Assembly (NCBI GenBank): GCA_029721435.1
Contig: CM056574.1
Span: 75,125,501 to 75,189,500, forward strand
Reading direction: 5' to 3'
Length of the DNA stretch: 64,000 nt
DNA from: Gymnothorax reevesii
Lineage: Eukaryota > Chordata > Actinopteri > Anguilliformes > Muraenidae
Positions 55,458 to 64,000 of this stretch are shown here, piece by piece. The notes beneath the pieces are model-generated. The model was not told where the DNA came from. It searched no databases and was given only the letters and a program-made list of their open reading frames with translations. The translations under genes were made by a program, and so were the position numbers. Positions within the stretch are counted from its first letter, which is position 1; each line of letters opens with the position of its first letter.

Positions 55458-57300
55458 CCTCAGTGGAAACTGACTTTGTTTTTGTATAAGGAAGGTCGCC
55501 TTGACGATGAAACAAATTTGTGTATGTGAGTTGCCACTGGTTGCACATTGTTTATTTGAAAATTACATGATTGTCTGAACATTTGGACGCTAAAACCATG
55601 CACATGGACACGGAGTGTAACCTGAACAAATTTGGAAACTAAAACAAACATCCAACGCTCAAAAATGAAAATAAGATTCGATAACTATGAAATGGATTGT
55701 TTGAGGAGTCGGAGATTTCTACAATTCAACTAAGTGTTGTCAATGTGACCACCACTAGAGTCAGACCACCACGAGTGTCTGATGATGTGTTGCACAGTGG
55801 CGCCTGCTGCCGTACGGCAGTATGCGCTGTGCGTACCAAAAATTCTAGAGCGCATCGCTCGAAACAGTGCCAGTGCGGTGCGTACATTCAAGCTGCGGGG
55901 AGGGAGGGAGGGAGAGAGAGAGAGAGAGTGCGTGCATGCTTGTGCTGAGGGACAGGGGGGGGGCAGAATCGAGACTGGAGCGGGGTATGCTGGACTAAGA
56001 AAACACATTGGTTAGGGTTGTGACAAAGAATGAAAATGAATCTTTTTCCCCACTCTCTCTCAACGGCTGCGTGGTTCCCTCCCGATTGTTGAAAAGAGCA
56101 GTCAGCAAGCAGTTTTACTCGTGTGCGAAAAATCTATCTGTCCGTCCATAAGCATAAAATGAAGTGAAGCTTCAAACAACTCGATTCATTTCAGACACTC
56201 CCCGAAAAGCTTAAAAGCAATGACACTCAGTCATTTCGCTCAGGCGAACTCCCTGTCTAAATCAATGGAGTCATTTGACTTCATCATTGGTACAGTACAG
56301 TCGCTGTTAAAACCGAAGAGACGGCGATCTCCACGATCTAACACGCCATAACGCGGTACTTCACACTGCTGACCAATGAGCCGTATCGCAGAATAATTTA
56401 CCGCCAGGAATAACCACATGTGGCTCCGTGGAACTGAATGTAGTACCGCGTGTAAGTTATAGAATAGAGGGCATTTTGACTCAGAATTGCGTTTGTTTTT
56501 GCCGTTATGTAGGCCTATTTTAACATCTTTTTATTTTCTCTTGCAGTGAAAGTGGAAGTGAGAGGTTATGCGACCTCTGGAAAGTGTGTGGCTGATATTC
56601 TGTTTAAAAAGCCTATAGCATGAAGAAGAAAAAAATATATGATAAATTCGACAGCGTAATATCAGAAATTGTATTCTTGAAGGATTTTTTTTTTTTTGGT
56701 GTTTTAAATATGTCCTTTGATTGCAGAAACTGTGATTCTGAGAGTTTGTGGGTAGATCTTCAGCGAAGTGTGCCGCAATTGATTTATTGGCTTTTTGGTT
56801 TTGTAAAGCCAACCGCAATATAAATAAACAAATTGGCAATATACAACTTAATAGCCTGTGAGCTTATGCTCACGTTTTTCTCCGAAATAATGCGTTTTCG
56901 GACCTGCGGAGGTGTGAGGTTGTCCCTCGCCAAGGAGTCAATCTTCGTCCTAAACTGTGGGGAAATACGTCGTATTGTGATAGGTTTCATAGTTGTGAAT
57001 GTGATGTCAGTTTATGGTTGGGTATTTTATAGAAAATTTCTGCCACGCGCTGAGCAGGTCATTAATTCTTTTTTTAAAGGGATTATTAGGGTGACAATGA
57101 GTAATAAATAGAGATGACACGAACTGAGCTGTATCGAATCAGTGCCAGGTGTATCCGCTTTTAATTCCGTGAATTCAGTTTCCGAAAGAGCCATTCAGTT
57201 TTAAGTGACATTTAAGTTACTGTCCTTTAGAGATAAGCTATTGAGCAGATCTTTTTTTAAAATTGCGTTTTCCTTATTGAAAAATATATAAAAAGCTTAC
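55458..57300. other. Intergenic, no gene seen
   Basis: Short frames only. 55890-55970 is a G/A- and G-rich stretch (GGGA and GA repeats, a run of eight G). No recognisable domain. Confidence 0.5.
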
Positions 57301-57309
57301 TAAATCAAC

Positions 57310-58730
57310 CTGTGTAAGGTTCCGCAAATAGTTTTTTTCGCTGGGTTTTTTTTTATTGCTTTCAAGAGTCGTTGTGGTCGAACTAAATTCATATTGAACA
57401 CAATTCTTTTCTAGTTGAAAGCTTTGCGAACATTATATTTGAACATCTGAATGGTTATGACTAATCATTAAAACAAATACAGACGATGCAAAACGTTTGG
57501 TCATGAAAAATTGATTAAAAATTGCCAATTAGCATTTTAAAACAAAACAGTATATAAATCGAAGAACATTCAAGTTCTTTCCGTAAATTAATTTCACTGA
57601 GACAGATTCAGTGGGTTGCCCGGTTCCGCAATTTGACCGCTTCCGCAATTTGCAGAAATCAAACTTTATTTGTGGGACAACGACTTCGCTGTTAACCTTG
57701 AGTTTGACATCGCTGGAATGGTAAATTATTGTGGATTTAATTCTCAACTATTGTTTCGAGATATTCGGCTTCATCGAGAAATAAATATAACTGTTGCTTG
57801 CCGTTGCAGCAGTACCAAATCAACGCTTGTTATAAGGCGCACTGTGCAGTGTGTGGCAGTTAAACACTTGTATTCCCGGGATTCATCACATGTTGTAAGT
57901 GTCATTATGATCGGAAATTATCGTATGTTTGACCATATAAATCCCAATTTCGTACTCTTGATACTTTTTCATCAACACCCATTAGAGTGACTGCTTGTCA
58001 TTTGACTAGTTCTGCAAACGCCATTTTGTAGGTTTTCAAACTTGTAATTTATGATACATGTTTATTCTTGTTTATTTTTCTGAAATAATTTTATTAAAGT
58101 TTAATGTAGTCAATGTGAAATAAAACATTTTTCCCGCGCCATAACTGTTTTTCTGTGGCTCAACGGGCTGATCGTTACTCATGTCCTGTGTTAATCTGAA
58201 CTTGTAGTCTCATCCTGATAATTTTAATGTATACTTGGAATCAACCATAGTCGCTGATAGCAGTTGAATATCGATGGATGTTGAAGTCGTCTTGAACTGA
58301 GGCCAGTGCACGTGGATTCCGGCTGACACAATGTCGACACACGGAGCAATTAGCCATAAATTTGACCAATTATTGTGATATCCCCTATAGAGTAATGCTT
58401 GCTAAAATTGGTGGAATACCTGCGTCTGTTTCTTAGTGGCCAGGGGCACGCAATTATGCCAATTATGCCAAAAAATATCAGAAGTTCGGCCCGACAAAGG
58501 GCGCTGTTTGCGAAACTGGAAATTATTTGCGGAACCAGTCAAAGGACGTGCCACTGAAAAATGACTGTTCAAGGCTTTATTCCTAATGACTGTAGAAAAC
58601 TAATTGATCCACAAAGTGCGTGAGCAATTTCCGCAAATTCGTGAACAGATAACTTTTTGCCAGCGAATTCTGTATCGATACCAGACGCTTCAAGCAAATT
58701 CCATTTGCGGAACCGGTCAACGTACTATAG
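57310..58730. repeat. Possible element with GGTTCCGCAAAT subterminal motifs
   Basis: The motif GGTTCCGCAAAT or a close variant occurs in the plus orientation at 57318 and 57622, a shorter one at 57639 and 58628, and inverted (ATTTGCGGAACC) at 58525 and 58703. Clustering at both edges in opposite orientation looks like transposase-binding subterminal repeats of a DNA element. No ends or target duplication could be fixed. Confidence 0.35.
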
Positions 58731-58774
58731 GAATGGATCTACTAAATTACAAGTTTGCAAAAGGAAAAATAATT

Positions 58775-60319
58775 CAGCGCCATCAATAATTATTGGCACC
58801 CCTGGTTAAGATGTGTTCTTTAGCTTCTAATAAATTCAGTTTTTTTCTAAATAATATAGGACCACACTGAAAAAAGAGGAAAATCCAACCTTTAATTCAA
58901 GTGCATTGATTCAGTGGGAAAAAGTGCCACATTAAGAAATAGTTCTTTTACATCAAATCATGTGTGCCACAATTATTAGCACCCCTGATGTTAATACTTT
59001 GTACAACCCCCTTTTGCCAACAAAACGGCACCTAATCATCTTTAATGTTTCACAAGATGGGAGAATACAGAAAGAGGGATCTTCCACCATTTTTCTTTGC
59101 ACCATCTCTTAAAATCATCCAGCGATCTGGGTCCTCTCCTCTGCACTCTTCAGCTCACTCCACAGGTTTTCAATGGGGTTGAGGTCTGGGGACTGAGATG
59201 GCCATGGGAAGAGCTTGATTTTGTGTCTGGTGAAACATTTCTGTGTAGATTTGGCCTCATGTTTAGGGTCATTATCTTGCTGAAAGACCCAGTGAAGACC
59301 CATCTTCAGCTTTTGGGCAGAGGCCACCAGATTTTGATTTAAAATGTACTGTTATTTCAAAGTGTTCACGATGCCATGCACCCTAACAAGTTTCCCAGGG
59401 CCTCTGGAAGAGAAACAGGCCCACTGCATCACCGACCCTCCTCCATAATTCACAGTGATCATGAGTTGCTTTTCTGCATACTCATTTTCGTGTTCCGCCA
59501 GACCCACTTAGAGTGTTTGTTGCCAAAAAGCTCTATCTTGGTCTCATTTGACCAAAGCACACGGTCCCAGTTGAAGTCCTAGTACCGCTTAGCGAACTCC
59601 AGGCTTTTGCGTTTATGATTGTGAGAAAAGGTTTTTTTCGTGCATGCCTCCTAAACAGCTTGTTGGGAGGTAGATTGCGCCTGATTGTTGTTTTGGAGAC
59701 TTTGTGAACCCAAGATGCTACCATTTGTTGCAATTCTTTAACAGTGAGCTTTGGAGAACTTTTTATTTCTCTTACCATCCTCCTCACTGTGTGTGGTGGC
59801 AAAAGAATCTTGCGTCCTCGTCCAGGCTTGTTTACCACTGTTCCAGTTGTTTTAAACTTCTTAATGATTCCTCGGACAGTAGATATGGGCAGGTGCAGGT
59901 GAGTGGCTATTTTCTTGTAGTCATTGCCTGGCTGGTGAAGGTCGACACACATCTGCCTTACTTGAATGGTGTGTTCCTTTGTCTTTCCCATGTTGAAGAG
60001 TGGATAAGAGAAATGGCCTCTGTGTCACGTCATATTTATACCCCCGGGAAACAGGAAGTGATGAATTACTAATTAAATGTTCCTGGATACTCTGATCAAC
60101 TTTGTAAACTACTGTAGAAATGACAGAAATACATCAATTGCATTTATTTCCTAGGAATTGTTAGGGGTGCCAAAAACTGTGGAACAGGTGATTTTATGAA
60201 AAAGTTACATTTTTCTTCAATGTTCAGTATGAGAGTATGCTTCTGCAATAAGAATTGAATTTATGTTAAGGCTTTTAACACATCTTATCCAGGGGTGCCA
60301 ATAATTATTGAGGGCGCTG
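58775..60319 (-). mobile_element. Second Tc1/mariner element
   Basis: Inverted ends: CAGCGCCATCAATAATTATT on the left and, from the right, CAGCGCCCTCAATAATTATT, both followed by GGCACCCCTGG. TA follows the right end (60320-60321); the left has TT (58773-58774), a likely mutation. The 1,545 bp element holds one transposase remnant on the minus strand. It is a different Tc1 family from 30503-32216. Confidence 0.9.
59115..59991 (-). pseudogene. Tc1-type transposase, broken
   Basis: The N-terminal 152 residues (59533-59991) start MGKTKEHTIQVRQMCVDLHQ and carry two helix-turn-helix regions joined by KPGRGRK, an AT-hook-like linker. After TTIRRNLPP..LFRRHARKKP the frame shifts. The part around the first catalytic Asp is out of frame. 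The C-terminal piece (59115-59327) reads [17 protein letters not shown], with the second Asp, and [18 protein letters not shown], with the third acidic residue. Several frameshifts make it inactive. Confidence 0.85.
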
Positions 60320-60450
60320 TATATTTCAGCACTTGAGTGTTAAATAGGCCTAATACTACATAAAAGCATACATTATCTACGAACATAAAATATTGCAGAA
60401 ATGATACCTGACAAACAAAATCCTAGCCAAAAATAGCATGATATTTAATA

Positions 60451-60960
60451 GGAAGTAGCTATTTCCGCGGCGCCGTACACGGTGATTCGGGGCTATTTTT
60501 TACGTCGCGCGTGCGTATTGACATTTCTTCACTTATGTTGGCAGCTTCTAAGCTCAGCACGTTTATCTGCGGTCTTCAGCGGAGTGTTTGTTTTAATACA
60601 ATCTCTCAGACCGCTTTCGCACAAGGTTTGTTTGTTCGGTACCGTGCCACAGTGCGATTGGGTAATATGTTTTGGGGGATTTTATTATTGTGAAGGGGCT
60701 TTAGAATATCAGTATCGCGAATGCACGCTGCGTCATCAGTCAGTAACATGTATTACCACTTAACGCAGCACGAGAAATTAAACTCGAAATTTGACTGAAT
60801 TTCACTGGCTAAATCATCAAAATTGCTCCCCACAACTGTTAAACGCGAGTCTGTCATCTTGGGTTTCCCCGGAGACGCTGCCTCCACGCACGCCCACTCC
60901 GACTTACCGTAAATATAGCCCCGAATCACCGTTTATGGCGCCGTAGATATAGCCACTGCC
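60451..60960. mobile_element. 510 bp MULE-like MITE with 9 bp target duplication
   Basis: TATTTAATA occurs directly on both sides (60442-60450 and 60961-60969). The ends are imperfect inverted repeats of about 55 bases: GGAAGTAGCTATTTCCGCGG on the left, GGCAGTGGCTATATCTACGG from the right, then both 'acggtgattcggggctat'. A 9 bp duplication points to the Mutator-like superfamily, although an 8 bp hAT duplication is possible. Internal frames carry no recognisable domain. Confidence 0.75.
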
Positions 60961-60969
60961 TATTTAATA

Positions 60970-61659
60970 ATCCAATTGCGTAGTATACGGCACTAAAGTT
61001 TTAAATGGGAGCACAGGTGGAGCAAACTGTATAGTCAAAAATAAAAAGGTTTGCAGAAATGATTTCTGCCAACATCACCCCCGCCAAAGCAAATAAATAG
61101 CCTATTTTATGTAGGCTAGCGTTACTCTTGCATTCATATATGGAAATAAATCGCCAACAAGCTGCACCTTTATTTACATGTATGGACAACTGTCAACACG
61201 ACCGCCCCAACCGCCCTCGTGGCTCAGTTATGATTAAACAAACACCCGGCTAACAGGCTATTGCCCAGCTACTGCGAGCGCGGTAGGCGGCTGGAGGTCT
61301 TCTATTGTCTTCATGCACGTCAAGAAGCCGGTCCTACCACACAGCTCACGACGAGATTTCCCGGTCCTACCGACAGCCTGATGCCCCCCTATTGCCGGAT
61401 TAACTACCTTTTCTTTGGTTTTAACGGCGACTGTACTGTATCACTATCATCCAGGGTTGGCCACAGTATCTTAGCCCCTCAGCAATAGTTTGCAGAATCC
61501 TGAGTGCGGTTTACCGACAGCTGCGACCAATGCAACCGCCTTAGTATCACTGCATGAGGGGAAGAGGGAGACAGCGTTTGGGAAGTCGCGGGAGCAGGGC
61601 TGATCTTTGGCAGCTCAGCTAGACATCGAGCCCTCGGAGCCTTTTTGTGGCAATGCAGA
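60970..61659. other. Intergenic, no gene seen
   Basis: No supported feature; the degraded 5' part of the hAT-type remnant may extend into the last part of this stretch. Confidence 0.45.
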
Positions 61660-62192
61660 AAAAGCAGTCAAACGCCTGCATCAAGCCCCGCAGAGTACTG
61701 GCGACTGAATCTGTTCCTTCCCTTTATTGACCATCTCACAACGAAAGTCTGAGGTCGTGTCCGAGTAGCACTGCTGTGTCTGAAGGGCCAACATTTGCTG
61801 TCAGATAAGATATCGGCCTTGTCTGACAATTGATGGCAGAAATTAAAGCTGAATACGCACATCTGACGCCTGGTGCTGATGATGCAGATACAGAGCTGGA
61901 GCTGTGGAAACAGTTGAATGAGCTCCAGCCAAAATCTAATGACATTTGTCAAGCCCTCAATAGCTCAGCAAATTTCTACCCAAATATCCACTGCGTTCTG
62001 AAAGTCTTTTTGACCATGCCTGTGTCCACCGCGTCTGCTGAGCGATCATTCAGCACGATGAGGCTTGTCAAAACTTATTGGCGTAGCACGATGACTGACA
62101 AAAGACTAACTGGACTTGCCCTCATGAACATACACACAGACAGGAAGACTGACAGCGAGGAAATATTGAAGCAAGAGGAGAATTCACTTTAA
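61660..62192 (+). pseudogene. hAT-type C-terminal dimerisation domain remnant
   Basis: From 61830 a 120-residue frame contains DADTELELWKQLNELQPKSN, YPNIHCVLKVFLTMPVSTAS and AERSFSTMRLVKTYWRST, followed by MTDKRLTGLALMNIH. The 'P.STASAERSFS..R..K' pattern is the conserved hAT dimerisation signature, in the form seen in ZMYM1-like and P52rIPK-like fish proteins. Upstream (61660-61829) related sequence is readable only with stops and shifts. No catalytic part or terminal repeats are visible, so this is a 3' remnant. Confidence 0.7.
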
Positions 62193-63549
62193 TTAGGCGA
62201 CTGCATCCTTGCGCTCCATTCAGAAAAAAAAAAAATCATAAAAACAGCGTGCCACTGTGAGTGATGCTGATTGGCCTAGTTTATTTGCATGTTTCTTTTT
62301 TTTGTGGAGTACACAGTGCAGTGTGTACCTCAATTTTTTTTCTGCAGATGCCCCTGGTGCTGCACAGCATCTGCTCAGGCTTACATGGCTTTGGGATTTA
62401 TCGTGGATTTTTTTCCCTCTAAGTGAATTGGGTGATAAGTATATTTTTAATGTTATTATTATTTTATAAATTGACCTGTGCTCGTCAGGGGGGAAAAAAG
62501 CTGACGGCTCAGTGTGCCACCTATGCACGCACTGAACAATGGAAACAAAATGGTATTTAAATACTGAGTTGTTGCTACTCTGAGTATAAAGGGACTCTAT
62601 TTGATATAGAGCGGTATCGCCAGCAGTTTTGTCGCGTTAAAGATGGGAACAAGTCCACGCCGAGACTGGGAAAGCAAAAGCAAGAGATGCCCGTTCTTGG
62701 GCATCCTGTACCAAATGACCCTTTTTGAACTAATCTGTAAATGGCAGACTGGGCACTGGACATGCTATTCGGGAATAAACTTTTGCAAATTGGGACATTC
62801 TGGAAAGGTTTATGTCCCTAGAATGAAGAATGCAAACGGCCAGCCCATGGTAACAGAGATAATTGAACGTTTGACTTCGGGTTAAATGACTTAAGCGTCA
62901 AAATTCGAGAATGCTTCTCTGCTGCAGATATGTGAAAATGTAAATTTTCCAAAATCGAAACAGTTCTTCCTCTTTATGATACTTACTTATATGCAAAACT
63001 TGGAATTTCTAATTGAAATATTACTGACGTTATCGCGTAAACACGTAAGGCGGTGCGGCACCGGTGGCGGCCGGACCAAAAACATAATAAGATCAAGATA
63101 GGAGGCTAAACAAAAATCAGTTGGCTGGATTGATGACAGTGAGTCTGACACTCGAGTGAGATGTAGAGAGACACCGAGTGTTATAAATATTGGTCGGAGC
63201 TTAGAGGTGTGTAGTAGAAGTACATCTTAGAGATTTTCATGGGATCAAGCTTGTTTAATGATTGTGTTAACACAGTGGGCCAAAGATAAACGTCACACAG
63301 GGCAGTCTGCGGACCGGTTTACTTGAGCTTATTGGCCGGCTGGTCACCCCAGCAACGGACCATGTTCCAAAGTGATATTGAGGGCTTTGCCAAACGTTTT
63401 AAAAAAGTACGACCAAAACTCGGTAAGTTTTGGACACAAGGAAAACGCATCTGTATCGTTTGCCGGCGTCTGACCACATTTGTCACATACATAGCTCGTA
63501 CTTGGAAAAGTCTACTGAGCTTAGCTCTCACGAAATGTATCCTGTGAAG
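62193..63549. other. Intergenic, no gene seen
   Basis: Short frames only (for example 62643-62885 and 63323-63547) with no recognisable domain. The string 'gagtataaagggactct' near 62580 resembles, in reverse complement, part of 42262-42288. Confidence 0.45.
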
Positions 63550-64000
63550 TAGGGCTGGGCGGTATCCCGGTTTTACGACTTACACCGGTATATTTTTGAA
63601 GGAGGTATGAATTTGAGACAATACCCCCATACCGGTGTTGTATTATTTATTATTTTATTATGTGTACGTCGCCCACTCCGCTGCTTTCCGATCAGGCGTT
63701 TTCAGACAGCTTTCACTGCTCGGGGCCTTCGAGCTCCGCCCCTTGCGTGTGCAGGTGCGCTCCCCCCTCCCACAACAGAGTTATATTAACATGACTGACA
63801 ACGTGCCGGTAGAGGCGAGCGACTTAGCGGACAGTGGTATGGCGTTCGATGATGAACAGGAGCTGGTTTCGAAGGGGGGGGGGAAACGGCTCTGTAATTT
63901 GGAGGTATTTTGGATATAAGATTACTGATGAGGAGCAACAAGACCCTATCTGTAAAACCTGTCGCAAGCAAGTTGTTTCAAAAGTCGTTTCGTGGATGTA
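63550..64000 (+). mobile_element. 5' end of a second BED-finger hAT, cut by the window edge
   Basis: TAGGGCTGGGCGGTATCCCG at 63550 is a typical hAT terminus, related to that of the hAT at 48297. A coding start at 63791 follows. The right end lies outside the window, so no target duplication can be checked. Confidence 0.65.
63791..64000 (+). CDS. hAT transposase N-terminus with BED finger (partial)
   Basis: From ATG 63791: MTDNVPVEASDLADSGMAFD, an acidic leader, then ELVSK and a run of nine G bases. After a one-base shift in this run the reading is VIWRYFGYKITDEEQQDP followed by ICKTCRKQVVSK, the first half of a BED zinc finger (WxxF/Y, CxxC). The shift could be a genuine inactivating change or a homopolymer length error in the sequence. 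The rest of the protein is beyond the window. Confidence 0.6.

Overview
This is a eukaryotic window from what looks like a ray-finned fish genome. The coding sequence is short, intron-split and mostly broken. Tc1/mariner, hAT, TTAA-type and Ty3/Gypsy-like elements are nested in one another, and the region has AAT, CA and GA microsatellites and the 'tagcaaccacc' minisatellite I associate with teleosts. I see no intact host gene. The only host-like coding sequence is one possible ubiquitin-like exon near 41.7 kb.

Layout. 1-1790: AT-rich flank plus the left copy of a 0.9 kb direct repeat. 1791-26990: a 25 kb head-to-tail array of eight non-coding repeat units, each starting ATTAAAGCTGCAAGCAGCG; most end in an AAT microsatellite. 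Inside each unit a ~620 bp subrepeat occurs up to three times. A solo LTR (19727-20366) and a TTAA-type element (20582-22546) interrupt the array. 26940-28340: short AAT-linked stem-loop cassettes, then the right copy of the 0.9 kb repeat. 28363-28626: a broken exon of a multicopy fish gene. 30503-32216: a Tc1 element. 36085-38541: a ~43 bp minisatellite. 38546-41147: a solo Gypsy-type LTR with a second TTAA element inside it. 43346-45706: a chimeric LTR/gag-protease element of the same LTR family.

46389-55457 is the most interesting part. It is a ~9 kb element bounded by long, diverged inverted repeats (about 0.63 and 0.73 kb). It carries a ~1,470-codon reading frame on the minus strand: an N-terminal Cys/His cluster, a long novel middle, a FEN1/XPG-like nuclease core and a C-terminal TSO1/tesmin-type CXC domain. 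No recognisable DDE, tyrosine or reverse-transcriptase enzyme is present. The frame is decayed (five in-frame stops, two frameshifts) and is split by a 2,950 bp hAT transposon with a perfect 8 bp target duplication. It may be one dead copy of an undescribed class of DNA mobile element.

58775-64000: a second Tc1, a 510 bp MULE-like element with a 9 bp target duplication, a hAT C-terminal domain remnant, and the start of another BED-finger hAT cut by the window edge.

All readings come from inspection by eye; identities and repeat boundaries are approximate unless a target duplication fixes them.
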